DNA of 64,000 bases. Source: Massilia sp. 9096 (lineage in GTDB: Bacteria; Pseudomonadota; Gammaproteobacteria; Burkholderiales; Burkholderiaceae_D). Under the pieces are notes generated by a model, which was given only the letters and a program-made list of their open reading frames with translations, was not told the DNA's origin and searched no databases. The stretch lies in NCBI RefSeq assembly GCF_000745265.1, contig NZ_JQNN01000001.1:372001-436000 (forward strand), read 5' to 3'. The translations under genes and the position numbers were made by a program. The first letter of the stretch is position 1. Each line of letters starts with the position of its first letter. This document shows positions 35,591 to 45,130 of this stretch, piece by piece.

Positions 35591-37507
35591 ATGGCTGTCA
35601 TCTCTCTCTCCAACGCGCAATTGGCCTTCGGCCACGTGGCGCTGCTCGACCACGCCGACTTCTCGCTGGAAGCCGGCGAGCGCGTCGGCCTCATCGGTCG
35701 CAACGGCACCGGCAAGTCTTCGCTGCTGAAAATTATCTCCGGGCGCTCGAAGCTCGACGACGGCCTGCTGGTCCAGCAGCAGGGCGTGACCATCGCCTAC
35801 GTCGAACAGGAGCCGTCCTTCGATCCGGACAGCACCGTGTTCGAAGCGGTCGCCGGCGGCATGGGCGAACAGCAAGCCATGCTGGCCGAGTACGAGTCGC
35901 TGACCGGCCAGTTCGGCCAAGGCGACGATGACGCCCTCATGGAGCGCATGCACGTGCTGCAAGCCAAGCTGGATGCAAGCGACGCCTGGAATTTGCAGAA
36001 CAAGGTCGCCACCGCGCTCGACCGCCTCGGCCTGAACGGCGAGGCGAAGATGGGCACGCTGTCGGGCGGTATGCAAAAGCGCGTGGCGCTGGCGGTGGCG
36101 CTGGTCGCCGGCCCCGACGTGCTGCTGCTGGACGAGCCGACCAACCACCTCGACTTCACTTCGATCCAGTGGCTCGAAGGCCTGCTGCGCGAATTCCGCG
36201 GTTCGGTGCTGTTCATCACCCACGACCGCCGTTTCCTCGACAACGTCGCGACCCGCATCATCGAGCTCGACCGCGGACGTTTGTTGTCGTTCCCCGGCAA
36301 CTTCAGCAAGTATCAAGAGCGCAAGAAAGAGCTGCTGGCCAACGAAGAAGTCGAGAACGCCAAGTTCGACAAGTTCCTGGCCCAGGAAGAGGTATGGATC
36401 CGCAAGGGCGTGCAGGCGCGCCGCACGCGCGACGAAGGCCGTGTACGGCGCCTGGAAGCCTTGCGCGTGCAGCGCAGCGACCGGCGCGACCAGCAGGGCC
36501 AGGTCAAGCTCGACGTCGGCACCGGCGAGCGCTCGGGCAAGATCGTCGCCGAGCTGGAAAATGTCTCCAAGCATTACGGCGAGAAGGTGATCATCCAGGA
36601 TTTCAGCGGCATCATCCTGCGCGGCGACAAGGTCGGCTTGATCGGTCCCAACGGCGCCGGTAAAACGACTTTGCTGAAGATCATCCTTGGCGAAGAAACC
36701 GCCGACAGCGGCACCGTCAAGCTCGGCACGAAGTTGAACGTGGCCTATTTCGACCAGATGCGCGCGCAGCTGAACGAGGAAGCCTCGCTGGCCGACACGA
36801 TTTCGCCGGGCAGCGACTGGGTCGAAGTCAACGGCCAGCGCAAGCACGTGATGAGCTATCTGGGCGATTTCCTGTTCGCGCCGGAACGCGCGCGTTCGCC
36901 GGTGAAATCGCTGTCCGGCGGCGAGCGCAATCGCCTGCTGCTGGCGCGCCTGTTCGCCAAGCCGGCCAACTGCCTGGTGCTGGACGAGCCGACCAACGAC
37001 CTCGACATCGATACCCTCGAACTGCTCGAGGAACTGCTGGCCGAATACAGCGGCACCGTGTTCCTGGTCAGCCACGACCGCACTTTCCTCGACAACGTCG
37101 TGACCCAAGTCATCGTGTCCGAAGGGCAGGGCGTGTGGCGCGACTATGTTGGCGGCTACAGCGACTGGGAGCGGGTCAGGTCGAGCGCGCCTGCGGCGCA
37201 GGCGGCCAAGCCGGCGCCGGCGCCGGCGAAAAGCGCGGATCCGTCCGCCAGCGCACAGAGCAGCGTTGCCAAAAAGGTAAAGATGAGCTACAAAGAGCAG
37301 CGTGAGCTGGAAGAACTTCCCAAGCTCATCGCCAGCCTGGAAGACGAGCAGTCGGCGATCACGGCGCAGCTGAACGCGCCGGATTTCTACAAGACCAATC
37401 CGGCCGATGGGCGTCGCATGAACGCGCGTTTCGCCGAGATCGAGGAATTGCTGCTCGACGCGCTGGAACGCTGGGAACGCCTGGAGGCGCGCAGCCGGGG
37501 CGAGTGA
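35591..37507 (+). CDS. uup: ABC-F ATPase Uup
   Basis: 638-residue soluble ABC-F protein with two ATPase domains and no membrane segment. Domain 1 has Walker A GRNGTGKSS (about residue 37) and signature LSGGMQKRVALA with DEPTNHLD. The linker follows (about 230-300). Domain 2 has GPNGAGKTT, LSGGERNRLLLARLF and DEPTNDLDIDTLELLEEL, with VSHDRTFLDNV. A C-terminal coiled coil (MSYKEQRELEELPKL to the end) is the DNA-binding mark of Uup, linked to branched DNA intermediates, transposon excision and ribosome function. The start at 35591 gives MAVISLSNAQLAFGHV, normal for the family. The gene stands between the tRNA and the exopolysaccharide cluster. Confidence 0.93.
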   Translation: MAVISLSNAQLAFGHVALLDHADFSLEAGERVGLIGRNGTGKSSLLKIISGRSKLDDGLLVQQQGVTIAYVEQEPSFDPDSTVFEAVAGGMGEQQAMLAEYESLTGQFGQGDDDALMERMHVLQAKLDASDAWNLQNKVATALDRLGLNGEAKMGTLSGGMQKRVALAVALVAGPDVLLLDEPTNHLDFTSIQWLEGLLREFRGSVLFITHDRRFLDNVATRIIELDRGRLLSFPGNFSKYQERKKELLANEEVENAKFDKFLAQEEVWIRKGVQARRTRDEGRVRRLEALRVQRSDRRDQQGQVKLDVGTGERSGKIVAELENVSKHYGEKVIIQDFSGIILRGDKVGLIGPNGAGKTTLLKIILGEETADSGTVKLGTKLNVAYFDQMRAQLNEEASLADTISPGSDWVEVNGQRKHVMSYLGDFLFAPERARSPVKSLSGGERNRLLLARLFAKPANCLVLDEPTNDLDIDTLELLEELLAEYSGTVFLVSHDRTFLDNVVTQVIVSEGQGVWRDYVGGYSDWERVRSSAPAAQAAKPAPAPAKSADPSASAQSSVAKKVKMSYKEQRELEELPKLIASLEDEQSAITAQLNAPDFYKTNPADGRRMNARFAEIEELLLDALERWERLEARSRGE

Positions 37508-37562
37508 GCACTCATTAGTAAACAGCGACGCGAACGAGCGGGCCTGCCCGCCATGGAGACAG

Positions 37563-38297
37563 ATGAGCGAACATGACGACCGCTACGCCACGCCTGCCGC
37601 GCCGCGCGTGGCGGCAAAGCCAGGCGGCGCGCCCATGTTCAATCGCGCCGCCTGGCTGCGCATCCTGCCGTTCGCCGTCTACATGGCGTTCATCGCCATC
37701 GCCGAGCTCCTGACGCGCGCCGGTGCGCCTCCCGGCGTGCTGCGCTGGCTGTACCCGCTCAAGGTCGGCCTGGTCGCGGTGCTGCTGGCGCTGTTCTGGC
37801 GCCGCTACGAAGAACTGAAGCGTTTTTCGCTTGCCCCTGCCGCCATCCTGACGGCGCTGGCCACCGGCATCGTGGTGCTGGTCCTGTGGGTCAGCCTGGA
37901 TGCCGGCTGGATGGTGGTCGGCGCCTCGCCCGGCTACGACCCGCGCGTGGCCGGGCGCATCGATTGGCTGCTGGTGGCGATCCGCATCGCGGGCGCCGCG
38001 CTGGTCGTACCCATCATGGAAGAATTGTTCTGGCGCTCTTTCTTGATGCGCTGGATCGATGAGTTGGACTTCCAAACCGTTGAGCCACCTCAACTCAGCC
38101 TAAAAAGCTTTTCTATTGCCGTACTCCTGTTCGGTTTCGAGCATAACCTTTGGCTGGCCGGCATCGTCGCGGGCGCAGCCTACAGCTGGTTGTACATGCG
38201 CTTTCGCAATTTGTGGACGCCAATCCTGGCCCATGCCGTGACCAACGGCCTGCTGGGACTATGGGTGGTCCAGACCGGCAACTGGTCGTTCTGGTAA
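37563..38297 (+). CDS. CAAX-protease-like membrane protein of exosortase/EPS loci
   Basis: 244 residues with about eight hydrophobic segments. The intramembrane metalloprotease motifs of the CPBP family are complete: EELFWR (EExxxR, about residue 158), FGFEHN (FxxxH, about 197) and HAVTN (HxxxN, about 225). The arrangement matches CAAX prenyl-protease-related proteins reported with exosortase systems. The ATG at 37563 follows TGGAGACAG. It is the first gene of the long plus-strand polysaccharide cluster, 55 bp after uup. Targets are unknown; it could process or mature exported proteins of the EPS machinery. Confidence 0.88.
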   Translation: MSEHDDRYATPAAPRVAAKPGGAPMFNRAAWLRILPFAVYMAFIAIAELLTRAGAPPGVLRWLYPLKVGLVAVLLALFWRRYEELKRFSLAPAAILTALATGIVVLVLWVSLDAGWMVVGASPGYDPRVAGRIDWLLVAIRIAGAALVVPIMEELFWRSFLMRWIDELDFQTVEPPQLSLKSFSIAVLLFGFEHNLWLAGIVAGAAYSWLYMRFRNLWTPILAHAVTNGLLGLWVVQTGNWSFW

Positions 38298-38336
38298 TCC
38301 GCCAGATCCCCACAAACTCGAAAGCGAAGCTCAGCC

Positions 38337-39551
38337 ATGTCGATTGCCTATGCGGGCGTGCGTCCGCTCGTCCTGTTGTCGTGCATCGTCATCGCGGCCA
38401 CGGCCACGGCCAGCGCCGGACCGGACGATGCCTTGCACCTGTATGCCGGCCTCGGCTATGGCCACGACGATAATCTGCTGCGCGTACCGGACAATTTTCC
38501 GGGTTTCGATAACACACGCGCCGATTCGTGGTGGTCGCGCGAAGGCGGTTTGATCTTCGATAAGACTTATAGCCTCCAGCGGATTTCGCTCGTTGCGAAA
38601 TTGTCGAAATACGACTTCGACCATTTCAAGCAACTGAATTATGACGGCAAGGACATTCAAGCCAGTTGGTACTGGCAGGTCGGCAATCATCTCAACGGCA
38701 AGATCGGCGCGACCTATAACCAGACGCTGGCCCCCTACACCGACTTCGCCAGCGACCAGCGCAACCTGCGCCGCTCGCGCAGCCGCTACGCCGAAGGCAC
38801 CTGGCGCTTTCACGCCGCGTGGCAGGCGCGCGCCGGCTTCCAGCGCGACGTCTACGCCTACGAGCTGGCCGGGGAGCGCTACAACAACCGCAGCGAGAAC
38901 ACGACCGAGCTCGAACTCGACTACATCGCCCGCAGCGCCAGCACGGTCGGTCTGGTCGCGCGCCGGGTCAAGGGAGCGTATCCGTTCCCGCGTCCGATCG
39001 GCAACGTGCTGCTGAACGACGACTTCACCCAGGACGAACTCAAGGCGCGCGTGAAGTGGAACGTGACCGGATCGAGCAGCATCGACGCACTGATCGGCTA
39101 TCTCTGGCGCGACCAGCCGTCCTATGGTCCCGGCAGGACCCGCGGCGGCGCCGGCCGGGTCAACCTGAGTTACCAGCCGGGCGGCAAGACCAGCTACACG
39201 GCGTCCGTGTCGCGCGACTTCGCGCCGCTCGAAAGCACCCTGGTCAGCTATACCCTGAACAATGGCGCCGCGGTCGGTGCGCAGTGGGACGCGACCGCCA
39301 AGATCCATGTCAATGCCGATTTCTCGGCCGAGCGCCGCAACTACAATGCGCGCCAGGCCCTGAACGTGCCCGGCGGCGCCAACCTGCGCGATTCGATCCG
39401 CAACGCCAGCGTGCGCGCGACCTGGACGCCGCGTCCGCTGCTGCACCTCACGGCCGGCGTGGCGCATCAGTCGCGCAGCGGTTCGATCGTGATCGGCACC
39501 GGCAGCTTCCGTTCCAACAGCATCACGTTGTCGGCCAGCGCGCAGTTCTGA
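38337..39551 (+). CDS. epsL: EPS-locus outer-membrane beta-barrel protein EpsL
   Basis: 404 residues. It has a signal peptide (VLLSCIVIAATATASA) and a beta-barrel with alternating strands (LHLYAGLGYGHDDNLLR, KTSYTASVSRDF), ending in a C-terminal aromatic (SASAQF). It matches the XrtB/PEP-CTERM-associated EpsL family from its position and the DALHLYAGLGYGHDDNL opening. It probably forms the outer-membrane passage or anchor for the polymer. The ribosome site is weak. It lies 39 bp after the CAAX protease gene and 10 bp before the priming transferase, so it is likely in one transcript with them. Confidence 0.85.
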   Translation: MSIAYAGVRPLVLLSCIVIAATATASAGPDDALHLYAGLGYGHDDNLLRVPDNFPGFDNTRADSWWSREGGLIFDKTYSLQRISLVAKLSKYDFDHFKQLNYDGKDIQASWYWQVGNHLNGKIGATYNQTLAPYTDFASDQRNLRRSRSRYAEGTWRFHAAWQARAGFQRDVYAYELAGERYNNRSENTTELELDYIARSASTVGLVARRVKGAYPFPRPIGNVLLNDDFTQDELKARVKWNVTGSSSIDALIGYLWRDQPSYGPGRTRGGAGRVNLSYQPGGKTSYTASVSRDFAPLESTLVSYTLNNGAAVGAQWDATAKIHVNADFSAERRNYNARQALNVPGGANLRDSIRNASVRATWTPRPLLHLTAGVAHQSRSGSIVIGTGSFRSNSITLSASAQF

Positions 39552-39561
39552 GCATCGCGTC

Positions 39562-40941
39562 ATGACCGTCAACGACATCCCGCTGATCTCGTTCTTCCAG
39601 CGCGTGCTGGATCCATTGATCGTCATGGGTACGCTGTATCTGTCGGCCGTGCTGTACCACGAGCCGTTCTCCGGCTACATGCTGGTGCTGATGATCCTGG
39701 CCTTCTTCATTTCGTCCGCGGTGTACCAGCACATCGATCCCTACCGTACCTGGCGCAGCGGCCGCATGTGGGCGTACGCGCGCGATACCGTGTTCGGCTG
39801 GTGCGTGACGATCGCGGTGCTGCTGTTCCTCGGCTCGTCCAGCGGCCTCAAATACTATTACGACGAGCGCGTGGTGCTGGCCTGGTTCGTCGCCGTACCG
39901 GTGGTGCTGCTCTCCAGCCACATCGCCGTGCGCCTGGCCAAGCGTCCCGAGCGCAGCAAGGAAGTGCGCTCGGCGGTGGTGGTCGGCGTCAACGACGTCG
40001 GGCTGAAGTTCGCCGGCATCTGCGAGCGCCACCCGAACCTGTTCATGCAGGTGCGCGGCTTTTTCGACGACCGCACCGACGACCGCCATCCCGCCGGCCT
40101 GCGCCACCCGGTGCTGGGCAAGACCGGCGAGCTGACGGAATACGTGCGCGCGCACGGCATCAAGATGATCTTCATCAGCCAGCCGATCTCCGCCCAGCCG
40201 CGCATCCGCCGGTTGATCAACGAACTGCAGGACACCACGGCGTCGGTCTATTTCCTGCCCGACGTCTACATCTTCGACCTGATGCAGGCGCGTTTCGACA
40301 ATGTCGGCGGCATGCCCGTCATTGCCATCTGCGAGACCCCGTTCATGGGCGTGAACAGCACGATCAAGCGCGCCTCGGACGTCTTCCTGGCAGGCGTGAT
40401 CCTGCTGCTGCTGTCGCCGCTGATGCTGGCGATCGCACTGGCCGTGAAGCTCAGTTCGCCCGGGCCGGTGATCTTCCGCCAGCGCCGCTACGGACTGTAC
40501 GGCGAAGACATCGTGGTCTACAAATTCCGTTCGATGACGGTCATGGAAAACGACGGGAACGTGGTGCAGGCGCGCCGCAACGACGGGCGCGTGACCCGCA
40601 TCGGCAGCATCCTGCGCCGCACCTCGCTCGATGAGCTGCCGCAATTTATTAACGTGCTGCAAGGGCGGATGAGCATCGTCGGCCCGCGCCCGCATGCGGT
40701 CGCGCACAACGAACAATATCGCAAGCTGATCAAGGGCTACATGCTGCGTCATAAAGTCAAACCAGGCATCACGGGTTGGGCGCAGGTCAATGGCTTGCGC
40801 GGAGAAACCGCCACGCTGGACAAGATGCAAGCGCGTATCCAGTACGACCTCGATTATCTGCGCAACTGGTCGTTGTGGCTGGACCTGTGGATCGTGATCC
40901 GGACAGTGAAGGTGGTGCTCAAACGCGAAAACGCGTTTTGA
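39562..40941 (+). CDS. Undecaprenyl-phosphate sugar phosphotransferase (WcaJ-type priming enzyme)
   Basis: 459-residue membrane enzyme that starts each repeat unit by moving a hexose-1-phosphate onto undecaprenyl phosphate. Four N-terminal helices are followed by a cytosolic Rossmann-like CoA-binding-type domain (VRSAVVVGVNDVGLKFAGI, about 140-260). The C-terminal sugar-transferase domain has KRASDVFLAGVILLLLSP, SPGPVIFRQRRYG, FRSM, RRTSLDELPQFINVL, MSIVGPRPHA and PGITGWAQVNGLRG. It resembles glucose-1-phosphate type enzymes, but the sugar cannot be read from the sequence. It is the first committed enzyme of the pathway and lies just after epsL. Confidence 0.94.
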   Translation: MTVNDIPLISFFQRVLDPLIVMGTLYLSAVLYHEPFSGYMLVLMILAFFISSAVYQHIDPYRTWRSGRMWAYARDTVFGWCVTIAVLLFLGSSSGLKYYYDERVVLAWFVAVPVVLLSSHIAVRLAKRPERSKEVRSAVVVGVNDVGLKFAGICERHPNLFMQVRGFFDDRTDDRHPAGLRHPVLGKTGELTEYVRAHGIKMIFISQPISAQPRIRRLINELQDTTASVYFLPDVYIFDLMQARFDNVGGMPVIAICETPFMGVNSTIKRASDVFLAGVILLLLSPLMLAIALAVKLSSPGPVIFRQRRYGLYGEDIVVYKFRSMTVMENDGNVVQARRNDGRVTRIGSILRRTSLDELPQFINVLQGRMSIVGPRPHAVAHNEQYRKLIKGYMLRHKVKPGITGWAQVNGLRGETATLDKMQARIQYDLDYLRNWSLWLDLWIVIRTVKVVLKRENAF

Positions 40942-41036
40942 TCACGCTCGAAGAGAATGACCGGCGCTGAGCTGACTTGTATCGGGGTTGAGGGGGCAGT
41001 TCCGATCTACATCAACTAACTGTTGGGATGGGATAC

Positions 41037-42152
41037 ATGAAAAAGGCGCTGATCACGGGAGTCACTGGACAGGATGGTTCCTACCTGGCCGAACTGCTGC
41101 TCTCCAAGGGCTACGAAGTGCACGGCATCAAGCGGCGCGCATCGCAATTCAACACCGAGCGTATCGACCATATCTACCAGGACCCGCACGCGGAGAATCA
41201 GAACTTCTTCTTGCATTACGGCGACTTGTCCGATCCCTCGAACCTGAACCGCATCATGTACGAGGTCAAGCCGGACGAGGTCTACAACCTGGGCGCGATG
41301 AGCCACGTCGCGGTCTCGTTCGAATCGCCCGAGTACACCGCCGACGTCGACGGCATCGGCGCCTTGCGTCTGCTGGAAGCGATCCGATTTCTCGGCCTGG
41401 AAAAGACCACGCGCTTCTACCAGGCCTCGACCTCCGAGCTGTACGGCCTGGTGCGCGAGACGCCGCAGCGCGAAACCACGCCGTTCTATCCGCGCAGTCC
41501 TTATGCGGTCGCAAAACTGTACGCGTATTGGATTACGGTCAATTACCGCGAGGCGTATGGCATGTATGCCTGCAATGGCATCCTGTTCAATCACGAATCG
41601 CCGCGGCGAGGCGAGACCTTCGTCACCCGCAAAATCACGCGCGGGCTGGCCAATATCGCGCAAGGTCTTGAGCGGCAACTGTTCCTAGGCAATTTGGACG
41701 CCTTGCGCGACTGGGGTCATGCGCGCGACTACGTCGAGATGCAATGGCTGATGCTGCAGCAGGATACACCCGAGGATTTCGTGATCGCGACCGGACGCCA
41801 GTATTCGGTGCGCCGCTTCGTCGAACTGGCTGCGCGCGAACTCGGTATCGAGATCGCCTGGCAGGGGGAGGGCGTGCACGAGCGCGGCGTGGTCGCGTCC
41901 GTGAATGGAGACAATGCGCCTGGGGTTGCGACAGGCCAAGCGATCATCGTCGTCGATCCTCAATACTTCCGCCCGACAGAAGTCGAAACGCTGCTGGGCG
42001 ATCCGGGCAAGGCGCGCGAGCGCCTGGGCTGGGAGCCGCGCACCAGCTTCGAGTCGCTGGTGCAGGAGATGGTAGCCCGCGACCTCGACACGGCGCGTCG
42101 CCACAAGCTGTTGGCATCGCATGGTTACAACGTTGCAATTTCATTGGAGTGA
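41037..42152 (+). CDS. gmd: GDP-mannose 4,6-dehydratase
   Basis: 371-residue NADP-dependent SDR that converts GDP-mannose to GDP-4-keto-6-deoxymannose, the first step to GDP-L-fucose. Motifs are [18 protein letters not shown] (Rossmann), [26 protein letters not shown], the catalytic STSELYG and [15 protein letters not shown] (YxxxK), and [16 protein letters not shown]. The ATG at 41037 is preferred over 41028 because GGGATGGGA then serves as ribosome site. The next gene, fcl, begins 3 bp after its stop, so the two act as a unit. Their presence indicates fucose, or a derivative, in the exopolysaccharide. Confidence 0.96.
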   Translation: MKKALITGVTGQDGSYLAELLLSKGYEVHGIKRRASQFNTERIDHIYQDPHAENQNFFLHYGDLSDPSNLNRIMYEVKPDEVYNLGAMSHVAVSFESPEYTADVDGIGALRLLEAIRFLGLEKTTRFYQASTSELYGLVRETPQRETTPFYPRSPYAVAKLYAYWITVNYREAYGMYACNGILFNHESPRRGETFVTRKITRGLANIAQGLERQLFLGNLDALRDWGHARDYVEMQWLMLQQDTPEDFVIATGRQYSVRRFVELAARELGIEIAWQGEGVHERGVVASVNGDNAPGVATGQAIIVVDPQYFRPTEVETLLGDPGKARERLGWEPRTSFESLVQEMVARDLDTARRHKLLASHGYNVAISLE

Positions 42153-42155
42153 ACG

Positions 42156-43136
42156 TTGAATACTCAAGCCCGCATCTACGTGGCCGGCCATGCCGGTCTG
42201 GTCGGCTCGGCCATCGTGCGCGCGCTGCGCGCGCAAGGACACACCGATATCGTAACGCGCAGCCATGCCGAGCTGGAACTGACCGACCAGGCCCAGGTCC
42301 GCGGCTTCTTCCGCAGCCAACGCGTGGACGAGGTCTACCTGGCCGCCGCCAAGGTCGGCGGCATCCACGCCAACAATACCTATCCGGCCGACTTCATCTA
42401 CGACAACATGATGGTGGAAGCCAACGTCGTGCACGAGGCACGCGCGAGCGGCGTGCAAAAGCTGCTGTTCCTCGGCTCGTCCTGCATTTACCCACGCCTG
42501 GCGCCGCAGCCGATACGGGAGGAGTATCTGATGGGCGGCGCGCTGGAGCCGACCAACGAGCCGTACGCAATGGCCAAGATCGCCGGCATCAAGCTGTGCG
42601 AGAGCTACAACCGCCAGTACGGCACCGACTACCGCAGCGTGATGCCGACCAATCTCTACGGTCCTGGCGACAACTACCACCCAGAAAACAGCCACGTGAT
42701 TCCGGCCCTGCTGCGGCGCTTCCACGAAGCCCGGCAGGGCAATGCGCCGGAAGTCGTAATCTGGGGCAGCGGCAAGCCGATGCGCGAATTCCTCTACGTC
42801 GACGACATGGCCGCGGCTTGCCTTCACGTGATGAACCTCGACCGCGATACCTATGTCGCGCACACCGATCCGATGCATTCGCACATCAACGTCGGCACCG
42901 GCGAAGACGTCACGATCGCCGAGCTGGCGCGCCTGGTCGGCGAGACCGTCGGCTATCGCGGCCGCATCGTGTTCGATACCAGCAAGCCCGACGGCACGCC
43001 GCGCAAGCTGCTCGACGTGGGCAAGCTCAAGCAGCTCGGCTGGCAAGCCAGCACGTCACTGCAGGAAGGTCTGCGTCGTACCTACCAGGCTTTTGCCATG
43101 CAGGCGGCGGAGCAGGACAAGCTCGCCCCAGCCTGA
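42156..43136 (+). CDS. fcl: GDP-L-fucose synthase
   Basis: 326-residue epimerase/reductase that turns the Gmd product into GDP-L-fucose. Motifs are [64 protein letters not shown] (with the catalytic YxxxK), [12 protein letters not shown], and the C-terminal [13 protein letters not shown]. The start is a TTG at 42156 with GGAG 9 nt upstream; it gives the exact family N-terminus ([13 protein letters not shown]) and no ATG does. It is translationally close to gmd. Confidence 0.96.
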   Translation: MNTQARIYVAGHAGLVGSAIVRALRAQGHTDIVTRSHAELELTDQAQVRGFFRSQRVDEVYLAAAKVGGIHANNTYPADFIYDNMMVEANVVHEARASGVQKLLFLGSSCIYPRLAPQPIREEYLMGGALEPTNEPYAMAKIAGIKLCESYNRQYGTDYRSVMPTNLYGPGDNYHPENSHVIPALLRRFHEARQGNAPEVVIWGSGKPMREFLYVDDMAAACLHVMNLDRDTYVAHTDPMHSHINVGTGEDVTIAELARLVGETVGYRGRIVFDTSKPDGTPRKLLDVGKLKQLGWQASTSLQEGLRRTYQAFAMQAAEQDKLAPA

Positions 43137-43231
43137 AGACGCGCGGCCGTGCAGCGTGCCTGCGTGGCCGTGTGCGTGCGGACGCCGCGTTCATCCGAGT
43201 CACTACCTTGAACAATATTCACCAGGCTGCC

Positions 43232-44242
43232 ATGAAGACGATATCGTTTCCCTCACTACCCAAGCGTGCGCTGTGCGCTGCACTGATCCTGGCCACCGCC
43301 ACCTTGAGCGGCTGCGGCGACAAGGTGAAGGAAAGAAAGCCGGGGCAGGCCCTGGCGAGCGTGAACGGCGAGGAAGTCACGATGCTCCAGCTGAACGAGG
43401 AAATGCAGCGCGCCAGCGTGCCCGCTACCCGGCAGGATACGGCCAGCAAGCAATTGCTGCAGGTGCTGATCGACCGCACGCTGCTGGAAGAGGCGGCGGC
43501 CAAGGAAAGCCTCGACCGGGACCCGAAAGTCATGCAGGCGATCGACCGCGCGCGTGCGCTGATCGTCGCCCAGGCTTACCTGCAAAAGCGCATCGGCAAC
43601 GTGGCGCGGCCGACGCCCGCCGAGGTGGAAGATTACTTCAACAAGCACCCGGGGCTTTTCTCTAACCGCAAACAGTTCAGCATGGACGAACTCGTGATCG
43701 CCACCAACGACCTGACGCCCGAAGTGCGCGGCGCAGCCGACCGTGCGAAGTCGCTGGAAGAAGTGGCGGTCTGGCTGGATGCCCGCAAGATCAAGTATGG
43801 CCGCAGCCAGATCACGCGCAGCACGGCTGACGTGCCCGAACCGCTCTCGAGCAAGCTGCTTGGTCAACCGAAAGGGCAGCTGTTCGTGATCAAGGAAGAG
43901 CCGCGTGCGGTTTTCATTGCCGTGACCGAAATCAAGGATGCGCCTGTCAGTCTGCAGGCGGCTTCGAGCCAGATCGAGCAGTACCTGATGGCCCAGAAAA
44001 ACAGGGAGCTGGCTGCGGCGGAACTGCAGCGCCTGCGCGCCAACGCCCGGATCGAATACATCAACAAATCGATGATGCCCGACACCGCGCCGGGGGCGCT
44101 GCCCGCCGGCGCTCCGCCGAGCAGCACCGTGGCCGGCGCAGGGCCGGCGGCGGCGCTCGGCACGGTCCCGCGCATCGCGCCGGCCGGCAACGTCGGCGCG
44201 GACAAGGACGCACTGGCCCGTGGTGTCGCCGGCATGAAGTGA
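43232..44242 (+). CDS. epsD: EpsD-family peptidyl-prolyl cis-trans isomerase lipoprotein
   Basis: 336 residues. The lipoprotein signal has lipobox LSGC near residue 28 (ALILATATLSGCGDK). The body is SurA/parvulin-like: an N-terminal helical chaperone part (ASVNGEEVTMLQLNEEMQ, QLLQVLIDRTLLEEAA) and a PPIase-like region (FFNKHPGLFSNRKQF-type, then VWLDARKIKYG). The tail is Ala/Pro-rich. EpsD proteins accompany exosortase-B polysaccharide operons and are thought to help fold periplasmic or outer-membrane components. The ATG at 43232 is chosen; a TTG at 43208 is also possible. It precedes epsE by 41 bp. Confidence 0.9.
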   Translation: MKTISFPSLPKRALCAALILATATLSGCGDKVKERKPGQALASVNGEEVTMLQLNEEMQRASVPATRQDTASKQLLQVLIDRTLLEEAAAKESLDRDPKVMQAIDRARALIVAQAYLQKRIGNVARPTPAEVEDYFNKHPGLFSNRKQFSMDELVIATNDLTPEVRGAADRAKSLEEVAVWLDARKIKYGRSQITRSTADVPEPLSSKLLGQPKGQLFVIKEEPRAVFIAVTEIKDAPVSLQAASSQIEQYLMAQKNRELAAAELQRLRANARIEYINKSMMPDTAPGALPAGAPPSSTVAGAGPAAALGTVPRIAPAGNVGADKDALARGVAGMK

Positions 44243-44283
44243 CAAAAAAGCAGATTTATCTTGACGAGCACGAAGGAGCAGAC

Positions 44284-45084
44284 ATGAAACGATTCGTACA
44301 CTGGATGATGGCGACGATGTTGATGCTGGCGGCCGGGCTGGCCGCGAACGTGGCCGATGCGGGCGAGGTGCTGCTCGGGCCCGGCGACGTGGTCAAGGCA
44401 TCGGTCTATGGCAGTCCGGACTTGTCGCTCGAGACCCGGGTATCGGAAAGCGGCGGCATGACCTTTCCCTTGCTGGGCAACGTCCAGGTCGGCGGCCTGT
44501 CGGTGCAGCAGGCCGAAAAGAAAATCGGCGGCTTGCTCGAGAAGGGCGGCTACCTGAAGAAGGCCCAGGTCAACCTGCTGGTCACCACGCTCGCCAGCCA
44601 ACAGGTGTCGGTACTGGGCCAGGTGAACCGGCCGGGCCGCTACCCGATCGACGGCACGCGCAAGGTGCTCGACCTGCTGGCGCTGGCCGGCGGCATCGGC
44701 GTCGACGGGGGCGACATGGTGACGCTGGTGCGCAACCGCAACGGCAGCGTCTCGCGCGAAACCATCGACGTGGTCGACATCGTGCGCAAGGGCGAACTGA
44801 ACCGCGATTACGAAGTCGCCGGTGGCGACATCATCTTCGTGGAGCGTGCGCCGCGCGCCTACATCACGGGCGAAGTGAACCACCCGGGCGCGTTTCGCCT
44901 CGAGCGTGCGATGACCGTGCAGCAAGCCGTGTCGGCCGGCGGAGGGCTGACGCCGCGCGGCACCCAGCGCGGGCTGCGTATCGTGCGCCGCGGTGCGGAC
45001 GGGACGATGCAGACGATCGATGCCAAGACGGACGATCTCGTACAAACCGACGACGTCATCACCGTCAGGGAGTCCTGGTTCTAA
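44284..45084 (+). CDS. epsE: Polysaccharide export protein EpsE (Wza-like)
   Basis: 266 residues with a signal peptide (MMATMLMLAAGLAANVADA). The mature start GEVLLGPGDVVKASVYG is the poly-export domain seen in Wza-type outer-membrane secretins. It is followed by SLBB domains (VSVLGQVNRPGRYPIDG, and AYITGEVNHPGAFRLE with GGGLTPRGTQRGLRIVRRG). No lipobox Cys is present at the cleavage site, unlike classical Wza. It works with EpsF and EpsG as the outer-membrane end of the export complex. The ATG at 44284 has AAGGAG 11 nt upstream. Confidence 0.92.
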   Translation: MKRFVHWMMATMLMLAAGLAANVADAGEVLLGPGDVVKASVYGSPDLSLETRVSESGGMTFPLLGNVQVGGLSVQQAEKKIGGLLEKGGYLKKAQVNLLVTTLASQQVSVLGQVNRPGRYPIDGTRKVLDLLALAGGIGVDGGDMVTLVRNRNGSVSRETIDVVDIVRKGELNRDYEVAGGDIIFVERAPRAYITGEVNHPGAFRLERAMTVQQAVSAGGGLTPRGTQRGLRIVRRGADGTMQTIDAKTDDLVQTDDVITVRESWF

Positions 45085-45130
45085 GCAGTCGGCGCCCCAG
45101 CTTTTGTTCCACTCCGGTTAAAGGTTCATC

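Noticed and set aside
41744..44242. A very long EpsD starting at 41744
   Set aside because: The extra N-terminal part is out-of-frame shadow of gmd and fcl; the lipoprotein signal at 43232 is the real start.
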